Of a DNA stretch of 64,000 nt, positions 51,201-63,689 are shown one piece after another. How positions within the stretch are numbered: position 1 is the stretch's first letter; each line of letters begins with the position of its first letter. Origin of the DNA: Rallus limicola (Eukaryota > Chordata > Aves > Gruiformes > Rallidae); assembly GCA_022605955.1 (NCBI GenBank), contig JAKCOZ010000015.1:9119287-9183286 (forward strand), written 5' to 3'. The notes beneath the pieces are model-generated. The model saw only the letters and a list, made by a program, of their open reading frames with translations. It ran no database searches and was not told where the DNA came from. Both the position numbers and the translations under genes were made by a program.

Positions 51201-54200
51201 ATGCTGTGGGGTCAACCTGAGTTTCTGGAGAAGATCAACGCTTGTATGGGATGTATTTGAGACAGTTCCTGTATTTGTTGATGTCAAGGGTGCTATAAGC
51301 TGACTTTGGCCAGCCATTAGGTTTTGTGGAGCGTGGTTCACTTCAGATGGCGGTTGATTCACTAGTGGGGATATCTGCTTGGCAGCTTGCTGCATAACTT
51401 GCATTATACTGTTGTTTTGTTTTAAGCCAGGAAGCATCTGAGCAGGGGCAGCTTCCACTGTCGAGGCTGAATTAAGAATAGGGCTTAAGTGAACTGAATA
51501 GCTTGAAACATTTTTTACATCAGGCTGGGACACTGAAGCTGGAGGTATTAGCATAGGTGTTAAACATTCCTGCTGATTCAAAGGATTGGCACTGGTTTGA
51601 ACGCTTGGACTTTCAGATTTCCCTAGTGATTGCTGCATTACAGTTGACTGGTCAAAGGAAAAAGGCAAGAGCAAACTGTGTTGCTCTCTGGCAGAGGTGT
51701 CAGTCTGCAACTTTTCCATTCCCTCTGGATTGGGATACGGAGCTGTAAGCTGTTCCTTTGGTACAGAGGTTCCAAACAGTTCCTCCAAAGTCAGATGCTT
51801 CTGCCTTGACTGAAATGGCTAGGAAGAAGGGAAAAGGAAATTTTCAGTTTAGAAATACATATATACTACTGCACATCTCACATGGTCTACTACAATTTCA
51901 AGAAAACTAAGAGACACAATCAGGTCAAATGCATTTAAAGTACAGCTTGAATATCAAGTGTGTCCTATTTAGAGGAATTTTGAAATCAGTTTCGTTTACA
52001 AGGAACACCCTGTCTAGGTAAGCTTTTTCTTTACAGCCTTTTATGGACAAACTGTGTGCTAGTAGTAAAGAAGGGGGAAGACTAATTCTGTCATTAAGAT
52101 GACAGCTGCCATCATTGATCATCCCTAACTGCACAAGGCACTTCAGGGAGAAGATAACAACAACAAAAAAAGAACACAAGTGTTGAACAGAATCCACATT
52201 GAATTTATTGAGTCGGAATAATTAAACAGTGTAAAAGAAGGGAAGGAACAGGAAGGTATACAACTGATCTAGCAATATTGCCTAGAGAGTTCTTCTCACC
52301 CTTTTTCATTAACAATGCAATAGATGTTAAAATAGCTAAAATAATCTGTAAAAACCTAAACATATGTGTATATGTATCTCCTTGAAAAGTGTATCTATAC
52401 AGCTATATCTACCAGTTTAATCTCTCCCAAAATTATAAATCTTCCTGACAGCAGTGATATCATTAGAAAAACCTGATTTCAATGATAACATCATCTTATT
52501 ATTTTGCTCAAAATATTTAAAAATGTGTTCCACTGAAGTGAAAAGAAACGGCTATTAACACCCTTAATCTGAACATTTGCCTTTTTTTTTCAGGTTGCAC
52601 AGGACCAGAAGTTATGTAAAACAGCTGGACTAAAATACAACATTCTGTTCAGAAGACTGAATGGCCTGCAGCACAATTCCAGTGTATTCTGATGGTATGT
52701 CCAAACACAGCTGCTATTTTACAATGACAACTACTGTACCATGACATTGCTACGCTAGCACAGATAACAGCAGTGAAGGCATGGCAGTGCAGGTAGCACG
52801 CAAGCAGCCTAACAAAAAGAATCCCTTGAGCTTGAAGTCATATTGACTTCTACCCAGGTTACTAATCTCTGCTCCTAATTTTTAGTTACCTTAAAGTCAG
52901 GCACACTTTCATTTTGCAGTGGAGATACTGTATAGTTTATAAACCTTGTTAAGTATGTTCGGAATTCTTCCTAGAAAATCATTCTTACTGTTCTGGAGTC
53001 CTGTCCTTCAACTGTAAAGATTCCATTAAGAAAAACAAACCAAACAAAAATGACGATTCCATCTCATTTCAAACTCAGCTTTTCACTTCAGTATGATGAA
53101 TTGACCAGCCTTCCTTTAATATTTCACAATATTCTAGTAATAAACAGCAATCTCTACCATGGTCTGATCCAAAGTCAGACTAGCCCCTTTCATGGATACG
53201 GTCTCAAACATTTTATTAATTTCCAGTCCAAAGTATAAACTGCATCTTTTGCCTGTTCCATCTCTGGATAAAGTATATTTTGAACATAACATCAACTCAG
53301 TGTGTTATGAAGGCCCTTAACAGCAGGGGCTGCAAAATGGCAACATGATCACTTTAAAAGGAACAGAGTGCTGCTTGGAGGGCTTCTCCAGAAATAATTT
53401 CTGATATACAGACACATGAATTAACAGTTGGCCTGTAACATTTCATTTCAGTGTTCTGCATCAGTTTTGCCAATTGCTGACACAGAAGCATTCTGTGATA
53501 CAACTGGTTTTCATTTTGAACTGCCAAGACAAAAACTTGAACTTCAGAATATCACAGAGAAGATATTTATTTTTATTCCCAAATATGGGTCATCTTTAGC
53601 ATGAAATTAAGTCTATCTATCAACATAAAAGTGTGGCATTTTGGAAGGTGTTTAGCAATCTCACCATACTTATATGTATGCTGGTTTTTAATCTTACTGG
53701 TTATCTGTTTCAATTAGATGAAACGTGTATTTTTACAGTTGAAATGGAATGTTTTTCCAGTAGTTCTCCAGTTGGCCATGTTATTCAAAGTGCGATTTAG
53801 GCGTTTGTGATACCATCAAATCCAGTTAACCAGATGAATCTCACCTCAGTGGGGTACTTCCAGAGAGCCACCACTACTGACCCTTCCGTGCCCACTGGGT
53901 GGCACTGTAAGCTGGCCCAAGCTACCCAAGTCTTACAGGGAATTTCGTGATTGCAGATTTTCTTTCTTTTTTTTTTTATTTTTCTCTAAAGAGTCTTCTA
54001 CGAAGCCACAGTTTCCTTCTGCAGCAATTTTTACTCTAAAATGGAGCCAAATACTGAACTATTCCTTCCTATTCCAGCCACTCGAGGATGATGCTAAGTA
54101 TTTTGTAACACGTTCCCCGTGGTTCAGAGGCAGCATTTACATGAAGCAGATTATTTTCACTAGCACTTTTACTTGGTTTAAGCTTTTATTACAGGAGTAA

Positions 54201-57200
54201 GAGCAAACTGTAGAATTTGTAGATATCTGGATACACCATGTTAAATCAGCTTGTATCTGACACTTATTTGAAGTGGATCTCAAATACTGCTGTTACCACA
54301 ATTTGAGCAACATCCCTCCCCAAAAACAATGATTTATTTTTAAACACACGCTATTTCCCTTCTTGCAGAGGAAGGAATTTAATCAAAAAGTTCTTAACAG
54401 GGAAAGCCCCCCTTTCAAACACTCCCCCACCTCCAACAACAAAACAAAACAAAAAAAAAGACTGAAGCAAAACACCACAAGATCACATCCATTTTCCCCC
54501 ACAATCTAAGCACGAAGGAACCAGCCAGGCTGACTGACAGCACTACCAATCACACAAGCAGAAGTCAACACAACCTGCAGAAGTTTGGGAGAAGCTAGGT
54601 AAATGAATTTTCAGTTATGCAAACAGAATTTAGTGCTGCCATGACTGAAGCACTTGCCATTTCTTGTCTAGCAACTCACTAGTGAGTTAAAGCAGCAGGA
54701 CTATAGCTACATGTTTAAATGCAGCACCTTTTACCTTAAGCAAATGTCTCAAACCTGAGAAAAACAGAGCTCAAGTTCACGTGCAGAAGACTAACACAGC
54801 ACACAGGTAACCAATGCCACATTCAGTCTAATAATGAGGTAGAAGTCTTTTTTTTCTTGCTTGGCTCTGCAAGTCATCCTGCACATTACCACAGACTGAC
54901 TTCTTCCAGAATCTAAGGTAGCCCATTTAAACATACTTGCATACTCACAGAAGTGTGGACATAGCCTAATATTTTTAAATGCTAAGTCAAAAAGACAGAA
55001 TTTAGGATCCTAAAAATCTCAAACCTGTTCGTTTATTTGAAGAGGCAATATGTTCAGCAGAAAAGACTAAGGGATTGTAAGAAAGAAATACTTTGGTATC
55101 AAACCAAAGTACTAAATGGAAAAAATAAAAGGCACCTTCAAGGTCTTGAAGAAACATACCTGCTCTTGCACTTGTAATGAAGTTTTTTGTTCTGTCTCTG
55201 TGCTTTCTGGCTTTGGAGGATTTGCATTTTGTTGCATTCCAGAACTTGATATAATACTTAAGTCATTGATCTGATTCTGGAAAAAAGAAAAATTAACAGA
55301 AATGCATGAATTTTAAGTTGATGCTTATCCACTAGTACAATCCTTTTTACATGGCACATTGAAATAGAGATGATGTACAGATTTTTGTAAGACCGTCGAT
55401 TTCACAAATTTCAGGAAATAAAAATCATACCAAGACATCCACCATCTGGTATGTATTCATAAAGCTTTTACTATTTAAAAAAAAAAGGAAACTGGCTTAA
55501 TATTTTTACTGAGAACAAAAGTAAAATTTTAAAAAGTAGGCTTTTTGCATCCTTTATCTGTGTTACCTGGGAATGAAGTTTGCTACACTTCTATCAAGAA
55601 CCCAAACTAGAAACAGCTTAGTGAAAAAATCCTGTCAGAAATCATTCTAAGTAGCTGCCAAAAGAGCTCGTTATAGACTTATTTCCACCAGATTTAATTA
55701 ACCACAAACATGTATTTTCAGAAGGTGTTAATTTGGTTTTCTGTAAGGCAGAATACAGACAACAGAATAGCATTGAAACAGACAGTATATTTATATATTG
55801 ACTTTAATCTTTAATAATTACATATATACATGAAAACAGAAATTGTATTACAGTTTAAATCACCAATAAACCCCTGCTCCAAACTGTAGTCTGGGTTTGA
55901 GAAGGGAAACCACCCCATGCATATGATGCAGCTGCACATTAGTACAACACATGGTGATTGCTCTGGTCACTTGTGCACAGCAACAAAATATGGGTTAAAC
56001 TTTTTAACAGAACACTGAAAAACAACCTATGCTTTGTTATTCTTTTGTTTTCAATTTCTAACTGAAAGCAATAAATACAAAATCAAGACTGTATGTTGGG
56101 ATTTAGGGACAGAGGCAAGAAGAAGCTTCTCACATCTTCCCCACTTTTAGTCACTAACTTCTAGGTCAAAACTCTTTGTGCCTAAAATGCTGGATGCCTT
56201 GTGGTTACAAAAAATAATCAGACAAAGCAGAGTTTTCTTTTCACTAGAGCATGAGTTGCAGTATGTTTTGATGCTCATAGTGAAAAACACACAGAAAACA
56301 CTACACTATAAAAAGCATCCATTCACTTCATTAAAAAAAAAACCTCAGAATTCATTCATTTTCACATATGGACTTGATGTAGTGAGTACTTGAAGGATTA
56401 AGCTGATTTGGAATCCTAGATTAAATCACTCAGACCTTCATAAATCTCTTTTTCACTCTCTCTGCCCCCTTCTCATGCTGACATTCTGCCAATCTCATGT
56501 GGGCTGCACACAAGGATTACTGTATGATCCATCTGGAATGTACCAGGCAGATAAGTACTTTCTGCTCCTAAATACAAATTCATGCATAATTACCAAGTGC
56601 CATAAAATAATTTTTTTAAAAATTAAGACAAGAAAGGTCTCAAGAAACCATCTTCAAAACAAACTGGTTACCTAATCATGTTAACATTGACATACCTGGA
56701 CTATAAGGAGTTCCAAAATTAACATGCCAGAGGTTTGTTGCTAAAGTGGAAGTGGTAAGAAGTTTACTTGAAACATGAACAAAGTCACTCGGTTCTGTTT
56801 ACCTGGCAACTTCTATGTAACTACAACTATAGCAGACCATGGGATTACATTCAACAGATACGGTTTATAAACAAAAAGGAACTGAAATAATTATTCTAGT
56901 TTTACTGGTGTTCTAAAAGCAAAAAGAAACGAGCCCGTACACTAAGAATAACTAATAAAGATAAAGTTACTCCCCCCAACCCCTCCACAACTATATAGTA
57001 GCTTTACTATAGTCCATTCCCTGCATATTTTCCTAGTGTATTTCAGGCACCACTGACACCAACTGTACACCACAAAACCTGTGTACCACTGCCTTTAAAA
57101 CACTGATAAACTTGTCTACAGAGCTCCATTCAGGATGCCTAGGGAACTTGGTTTCTAGCAAAAGCTTTTTAGTACTCTCACATGAAAAAGATCTGAAAAT

Positions 57201-59291
57201 TAGAAGGGAAGCTGGAATATCCTTTCTGAATCATTTTGAAGAACCATCTGTTGGGATTGTGGACAAAGACCGAGAACAGCTTTGTGTAACACCCTAAGAG
57301 GGGACTAACAAAACAGTGAGTTCTTGTGGTGTGTGGGTTTGGGTTTTTATCCTTCTCAAATATCCTTCAAGTTTCTTCAGATCCATCTCAACTGATAGAA
57401 CAAGTCATCCAGGTTTTGATGCTTCTTTCTGTGCTCTCACAAAAGCTGCTACTGCCACAAAAGCAGCCTCAGTAGAAAGATATCATTTCCCCAAACAGCA
57501 CTGATGCTTGTTGAAATCAGAAGCAGTTTATTTAATTTTAATCTGTATTTAAAGCATTCAAAATATACATCACTGATGTTCAGAAACTATGATCTAGCCT
57601 GGGTCAAATATGCTGTATGGCTTGTCACATTCACCTGCCCTCAAGAGACAAGTTAAATTGGCTCATCCAAGACTTAGTCCACATGTTCATTCTTTTCTCC
57701 TCATCCCACATTGTGCTGTAACAACTTAGAATCCTACAGACTCAAGTCCTGTGATCTACTGCACAAGCAAGCTGTGGAAGGAATCAAGCCCTCTCCTAAT
57801 ATGCTCCTAGTATCTCCTCTCCCACCAGTACAACAAAAAAATCATAGCACAGCAGCTCTTGCAATGTTACACTCACACGTTACTACTGCACGTTCTTGTA
57901 TTATTATACTTTGGGAGAGGCGTGGTCAGAATCTTTGTTTCCTCTTTTAGAACTCCCATGTATTACCCTTATATTCCTCCTGCATGTATGAATTTGGTCC
58001 CTGGGACTATTATAAAGTAATTCTTCCCTATGAAAAATATTCTCCTTCATTATGTAAACTTGTGAATTTAGCACTGGCAAAAGATACCAGACTCACCCTT
58101 CTGAAATCCGTTAGCTTATTAATAGGATAGACAGAGTAGACAGAAGTAGTAAACTGGGGAACAGAAGGATAAAGGGAACACTATTGTTACACTTAGTCTA
58201 CAGCTATTAAAAATATGCTTCACAGAGCCTACAAGTGTACTGAATTGTTAAATTTCTAATACCACATGATTTCTGTTTGAGACTAAGAGACAGATGCTGT
58301 TGCATACAATTTTTACTTGCTATTCCCAGAGACAAAATTTTCTCACAGCAGTAGAAGTCATAAAATGGGTCTATCAAGCAACATTTTATGTGGGATCACA
58401 CAATCAGTATTCAACCTATCTTTTCTGAAATCAGAGACTGTTCCCTATTAAAGTGTACTTGAGGGAGGGAACAAGGCATCAGTCTGAAAACAAGGCTAGG
58501 AATGCTTGCTCTTTAAACATAACACAGCTGATGTGATAAAATCCAGTTTTTAGATAAGCTTTCTTAAAAATGACAAACAGTCAAAGAGTTGACCACAAAG
58601 ATAATAATTACAGAAATAAAACTTAGGAATTTATGCAACATGTAAATTGCACACTGTTAAAATATTAATTTTCCCCAATATTGCCCCCTTTTTCTACAGC
58701 ATACATATATACTTTTTTGTTCACTTTTCCTTTGCCAATCTCACAAAGCATGTCAGTAGATGAGTACTGAGATTAAGCAGCCCATGCACCTACTATACAA
58801 AAAAAGGCTTGTTGTGTCTGCATCTCAAGGTATCCTTTTTTTAAAGCTGTTAACTTCCCCCCATCCCCAAAGATAACAATTCAAATATAAGAGGCCCATT
58901 AAATTATGGATTAGGTGCATTACTTTGCAATCTTGGGTTAGGGTGCATTGCATAGGAAAATTCAGTATATCAGAATTATTCTGTATCATCTCAGAAATCA
59001 CACGACATGCAATTTCAGTGGTTTCCATATGATAACCTAAGCACCTTATTCAGAAATAAAATTAGTGTGCTTATTTGTTGGCAAGATTAGGGGAAAACAG
59101 GAAAAAAAAACAAACATCCCCCCCCCCCAAAAAACCCAAGCCATTTCCTTACTCGTTCATATTCATCCTTGGCTTTACTAAGCATTTCCAGGATGTCAAT
59201 GGGCTTGTTTTCATTGCAGCCATTGGTTCTGCTGGGACTTTTTCTGTCCTGGGAAGCTTGTTGTGATCTCTGAGCTTCTTGTTCTACCACT
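45182..59291 (-). CDS. DCP1A: mRNA-decapping enzyme 1A, 3' six coding exons (last ~461 aa)
   Basis: DCP1A is the P-body scaffold that activates DCP2 in 5'-to-3' mRNA decay. Six minus-strand exons were placed: 59153-59291, 55160-55276, 51054-51818, 49058-49123, 46851-47069, 45182-45262. From the first complete codon they give 461 residues, against 458 for the matching part of the 582-residue human protein. Visible parts are the end of the EVH1 region with the helix NKPIDILEMLSKAKDEYER, then a long Ser/Gln/Pro-rich disordered region with LEELFGTS. Next comes the short linear motif SVDLLQKLRLTPQHDQ (51195-51242), which in animal DCP1 proteins docks other decapping factors. Last is the C-terminal trimerisation domain, LSRSQLQEALIHLIK then FLSTIHEVYLQVL. 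The EVH1 domain is mostly encoded right of the window. No frame breaks were seen. Confidence 0.96.
45263..46850 (-). other. DCP1A: DCP1A intron before the terminal exon
   Basis: AT-rich intron with a short caaa simple repeat near 45497-45516. No exon or transposon recognised. Confidence 0.8.
46851..47069 (-). CDS. DCP1A: DCP1A exon (start of trimerisation domain)
   Basis: A 219-bp phase-0 exon encoding VAPPQFVTATTTVMPSILLS, PSVFQQSATKPTEVESKANS, then SSPLTLGTTEIQ and PPTVLSRSQLQEALIHLIK. The SQLQ...HLIK helix begins the trimerisation domain. Acceptor tttttttacag, donor gtcctg. Confidence 0.95.
47070..49057 (-). other. DCP1A: DCP1A intron
   Basis: A ~2 kb AT-rich intron with a C11-type tract near 49003. 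Nothing else recognised. Confidence 0.8.
49058..49123 (-). CDS. DCP1A: DCP1A small exon (22 codons)
   Basis: A 66-bp phase-0 exon encoding SVQQNKESEVFPQPKTLSKA and NQ. It aligns with the human SMQQNQDPEVFVQPK stretch. Its length is a multiple of three, so skipping would keep the frame. Acceptor tttaacttag, donor gtaaga. Confidence 0.93.
49124..51053 (-). other. DCP1A: DCP1A intron
   Basis: A ~1.9 kb AT-rich intron with a short CA repeat near 49206-49217. Nothing else recognised. Confidence 0.8.
51054..51818 (-). CDS. DCP1A: DCP1A large exon (disordered region with docking motif)
   Basis: A 765-bp phase-0 exon (255 codons). It begins PFQSRQKHLTLEELFGTSVP, continues as a Ser/Gln/Pro-rich low-complexity region and contains SVDLLQKLRLTPQHDQ at 51195-51242 and GQLATPESF, both matching human DCP1A. 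It ends KIISPLQ. Acceptor ccttcttcctag, donor gtattc. The flanks of the docking motif have diverged far more than the motif itself. Confidence 0.96.
51819..55159 (-). other. DCP1A: DCP1A intron
   Basis: A ~3.3 kb AT-rich intron. An inverted repeat sits at 55089-55111, near its start. No exon or transposon recognised. Confidence 0.8.
55089..55111. repeat. Short inverted repeat, 9-bp perfect arms
   Basis: tactttggt and accaaagta are separated by 5 nt, about 50 bp past a DCP1A splice donor (minus strand). A possible small stem-loop of unknown role. Confidence 0.7.
55160..55276 (-). CDS. DCP1A: DCP1A exon (39 codons)
   Basis: A 117-bp phase-0 exon encoding NQINDLSIISSSGMQQNANP, PKPESTETEQKTSLQVQEQ. 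It starts with NQ like the matching human exon but is otherwise poorly conserved. It can be skipped without a frame change. Acceptor cttttttccag, donor gtatgt. Confidence 0.9.
55277..59152 (-). other. DCP1A: DCP1A intron
   Basis: A ~3.9 kb AT-rich intron with a C10-11 tract at about 59118-59128 close to its 5' end. No transposon or exon recognised. Confidence 0.8.
59153..59291 (-). CDS. DCP1A: DCP1A exon (end of EVH1 region)
   Basis: It encodes VVEQEAQRSQQASQDRKSPS, RTNGCNENKPIDILEMLSKA, KDEYER, the helix that ends the EVH1 region. Donor gtaagg. Two overlapping acceptors (AG at 59292-59293 or 59290-59291) make the first base uncertain by two positions, because the preceding exon lies outside the window. 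Confidence 0.95.
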
Positions 59292-61179
59292 CTATAACAG
59301 GAAAGAAGAAATGTGATTAAAAAAAATAAATTATCAAGAGTTAATATCTCACAAAAAGCAGAAAAGAAAAATGTATTCCCAGCATATTAACACATTTTGT
59401 TCCACCTGTGTAAACTCATAACATGTAACTGACCAAAGTTACACAAGCTTTCATTTGCTACAAAGGTTTATACAAGTCAAACTGTCAAACCATCTGTACA
59501 ATTTCTCTCCAACCCAGACAGCACTGGTCTGCTGCAGTTTGCCTACAGTAAACACCACTTCTGTAAAACTGTCATATTTAGACATTTTTACAACAAAATA
59601 TGTGGACATCGAAACACATTGTTATACAGAGAGCACATGATATTATGTCATGGACTGAGTAAAATGCATGTTAGGAACTAAAAAGTGTTTTTTCCACATT
59701 TTGCCAAATAAAGCCATGCTATTCGACAAAATCAATCACAAAACAGTTCTAATTTAGCATGAGGCCTACCATTATACCACAAAGAAAAGACACTGGGGAA
59801 GAAGAGCACTGGCTCACACTAGATGTCTCTGGAGTGAGCCTGAAAGGAGAGTTAGGGCAAGTTAGCTCTTACTCCCTTCACTTAAGGCTCTGGAAAGAAG
59901 GGCAAACCCTTTCATTCTCTAGCTGCCATGTAGCTGTTCCAGTTACCTGCAGATCTACAGCACGTCTTTCCCTCCAGCCTTTGATGCCTATGGTTCACTC
60001 AGCACTTTAACTCAACCCCTACCTGCCTCAAACATCAAAAAAAATTCAGTTTAAAAGACAACTGAGATAGGCAAGTTGATGATGTGTACCTGGTACCTTT
60101 CATTAATAAGAGTAAAGGCAGCATATATTTCTACTCCTCACCCATACACAGTTCACAAGATATACATGGCTGCAGAATGCGCCAAAGCTTATCCTCTTGA
60201 AATAAACACACACCAGCCTGTAATCCCTTCTTTTTTAAGCCTGCATTAATCAAATATGTTAAGAAAAAACAAGCACTGTAAACAGGGCAGAGCTCTGGAG
60301 CTGGCACATCACTTGAGAACTCTCATGATGTGGAACTGATGGCTGATGGGGGAGCCAAGAGGTACCATCATAACAATCACAGAAAGCGTCAATCATTCCA
60401 GCCTCCAGTTTCTTTGGGTCAGTTAGAATTCAGGAGTAACTCTTGATTTTATAGGCTGTAGAGTAAATGGGTATTTACATGCACCTCTACATTGCCACTT
60501 CTGAGAAAAAAAAGTAGTTAAAGTCTTAGAAGTTTCTTCCCAGTTTTCAAGCAATCATGTCTCTCGACACTTCACTAGCGTTTAGCTGTATATCAACAAT
60601 AGGAGATAAATTTGGCTTTTAACAATTCAATGCTGCTTTAAAAATTACTTTGAAAATTTTAAATCATGCAGGCTGCTTCCTTAACCAGCTTCTCATTATT
60701 AGTGCAGCTTTCTGTAAGCAAGCAGTTACCTGCAAACTTAACTCAGAACAGGGAGGCAAATCTACACTCTGACAGTTTCTGAGAGCTGCAGCAGGGATGA
60801 AGCAACTCAGTTCTGTGCAAGTGTTTCTATGGTGACACCCCGAGAGCACATTTTGTTCTAGCACCCCAGACCGTCATACAGTCCTGACTCAGGACTTGTC
60901 TAACTCAACTCTGAAACCAGGAAAGAGAAAGGCAAAGGTAAAAGAACCAGAATAATTTGAACCAGAGTTCAAGCGTCAGCATAATTATCAGGGAAAAGTT
61001 AAAGGAAAGTTCTGGACAGCTGAAGTCATGCATGTGCTGCCTGATGGGTGAAACAAAGACCCTCCTCCTGCTCTTAAATAGTTGGTCTGGTAGGTTTCAA
61101 CAAACATCTTCCCATTATAAAAGAACTAATTGGTCTCACAGCCAAATATCTTCAAGGACAACACCCATTTAATAAAGGA

Positions 61180-61505
61180 AGACTGAGGAGAGAGACCTCA
61201 TCACACTCTACAACTACCTGAACAGAGGTTGTAACAAGGTGGCTGTTGGTCTCCTATCCCAAGTAGCAAGTGATAGGACAAGAGGAAATAGCCTCCAGCT
61301 TGCCAGGGGAGGTTTATATTAGAAAATAGGAAAAAAGTTGTTCATCAAAAGGCTTGTCAAGCATTGGAACAGGCTGAGCCCCCATCCCTGGAGGTGTTTA
61401 AAAGATGCAGAGATGTGTTTTAGGGACATGGTTTATAGTAGACTTGGTAGTGCTAGGTTAATGGTTGGACTCAAAGGTCTTTTCCAACAAAAACAATTCT
61501 ATGAT
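61180..61505 (+). mobile_element. CR1 LINE 3'-end fragment
   Basis: Seen in order: gagacctcatcacactctac, aactacctgaacagaggttg, caagtgataggacaagagga, ggcttgtcaagcattggaac, catccctggaggtgtttaaa, tggttggactcaaaggtctt, ttccaac and a final attctatgattatg. This is the CR1 3' end with its usual terminal repeat. It is antisense to DCP1A. Confidence 0.93.
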
Positions 61506-62004
61506 TATGAACTACTTGTTACCTTCTTAGAGTTTAGGTGGGTTTTTTTGTTGCTTTTGTGTGTGTGTATTTAAGAATAACAAATTATGTTCTCAGGTAG
61601 GTAACTGTTCAAAAGCTTTTTCATCCATCTTCTGTCTTGTGCAGATTACATACTGATGGTGATGATGGACTAACTGTGAACAGTGTTTTACCAAAGCTCT
61701 GAGATACTTCCCCACTTCTAGCTTGCTGCCTGTACCGCAGAAGTCAGTTTGGGTCTGACTGTGGAACCAGGGTAAAACGTGCCTATAAACTCACCTAAAA
61801 TACTTGCCTGCTCCCCTCCCCCCAGTTTACAAGCCAGGATGCAATAGTTTCACAAAGACTTGAAAAAACATAAGCTTCTGTTCTAGAAAGCTCATTCCTC
61901 AGAAACAATCATCTTGACTTAAATTGACTGAAATGAATTATTTCCAAAGTTAGCACTTTGATGACCCAAGTATTTCCCCCTTTCAGAAAATTCTAGAATT
62001 CTTT

Positions 62005-62095
62005 AATTAAAAACAAAAAACCAAACCCACCCACAAAAAAACCAACAAAACCAAACCACAAAAAAACCCCCGAAAACCAACCCCCAAGAAGTCCT
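62005..62095. repeat. A/C-rich low-complexity block
   Basis: About 90 bp built almost only of A and C in caaac/aaccc-like units, with little G or T. It is imperfect and not a clean microsatellite. Confidence 0.85.
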
Positions 62096-63662
62096 GTAAG
62101 ACAAACCTTTGCTGGGGAAGAGTCAACTAATGCAAAACTGTACACTGAGCATGCTCTGTGTACAATCCAGGATTAGATCTTTTTAAAGCAAGGCCTGCTG
62201 TTTCTTTCCATTATATCAGATAGTGGAAGAGGCACACATTCCTTCAGGGACAAAGTAGCTGCTGTGATAGTCTGCTTAAGAATATTTGTAGTTAGAACTG
62301 AAAATACACCCAGCATTGACTCACAGAAGGGGAGGTAGGGACAGGGAGAGAGAGAGTGTGAGAAGCGAAGTCTCTGATTACAAAGCCCACAAACATAAAT
62401 TTACTTTTCTTTTGAGAGATAAGCCATCAAAATATAAATGGGTGGCCTGCAATCTTGTTAACTCAGTCTGGCACAGTAAGGTCAACTCAAACAGCAGGAA
62501 AGAGAATGCAAATCTCCTTGAAGCCTTTTATGGTTATGTTTTTCAAGCTCTGAGGTACTATTAAAGGCAGCGCTCTTTCCTATCAGTGATACAAAAAACC
62601 TCCACCTAAACAAAAAGCTGCCAATTCGAATTTCCACCCAAGACAAAGACAAAAAACTGTGGAACAGTATTAATATTCCTGGAAGAAAATGTAAGTATTT
62701 ATTTCAAAGGATGCTGAACTAAACTTGACGGAGCCTGCTACCATGTGTTGAAATACAATCTTCCTGCTCTAAGATGCATTTCATTTTTTAAATGCAAGAG
62801 TGAATTTTAAGTTCTCTTAAATATATCTTTCATCCCATAATGAAATAATTCCTGCAGTTTCAGTCTCCCTATTGTAGGGAAGCACACAGATATACTGCTC
62901 TTCTGTCTGTCTTCTACTATTTTGGGGGGAAAGCTTGATGGTTTTGGAAATGGATGTCAGCAAATAGCATCAATCCACTTTTCATCAAGTTTGTAACAAA
63001 GGTCTCTGAAATGCAGCTTCTCCTTCCTATAGTAAAGTGCATTTAATTTCATGTTCCCTGATATGAACCCTTGGACACTCAGAAGCTCTAAGGCATGTGG
63101 TACCAAATGAAGCGTGATTTCTTTCCACAGTGCTCTTTCAACAGATAAAAGTAATATACTTACACTAAATACCTTTCTCAGTATAAGATGGCTTCTACAA
63201 ACACTTTTACTACTACCCCAAAATCAATATACATTTTTAAATGATTATTCAGGCATTCCATTATCTAATAGTGAAGAAAGGCATTATTAAAAAAAAAAAA
63301 AGCACTCAGATAATGAAAGACTTATTACTAGCAGGACTTAGGCTAGCAAAGATCACTTACTCTGTTTTTTAATAAGTTAATGGCAGCAAAGAGTAAAAAT
63401 TGTACTGAAGTGAGGTCCTAGCCAGCTCAGCGAAATTTAACTATCTGTATTCTATCAATAACTAATCAATACATCTTTTCATGTCCACATTCTGTTTCTC
63501 TAGTTTCACTTGCATAAGCCTAAAGTGACAAAGTCAATACACAGCTCCCAAAGTCTGCTCGATGCATTAACTCTCATTTCAATTTCAAAGCTACTTTTAA
63601 TCCACAAAAATTCCAACACTTAAAAAATTACATTTTGGCTTTTTGACCTTCCAAAACAACTC

Positions 63663-63689
63663 AGCATCTCAGAAACTTTCTGAGATGCT
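63663..63689. repeat. Perfect inverted repeat, 13-bp arms, 1-nt spacer
   Basis: agcatctcagaaa and tttctgagatgct are exact reverse complements around a single C, a 27-nt near-palindrome in DCP1A intron sequence. Confidence 0.95.
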
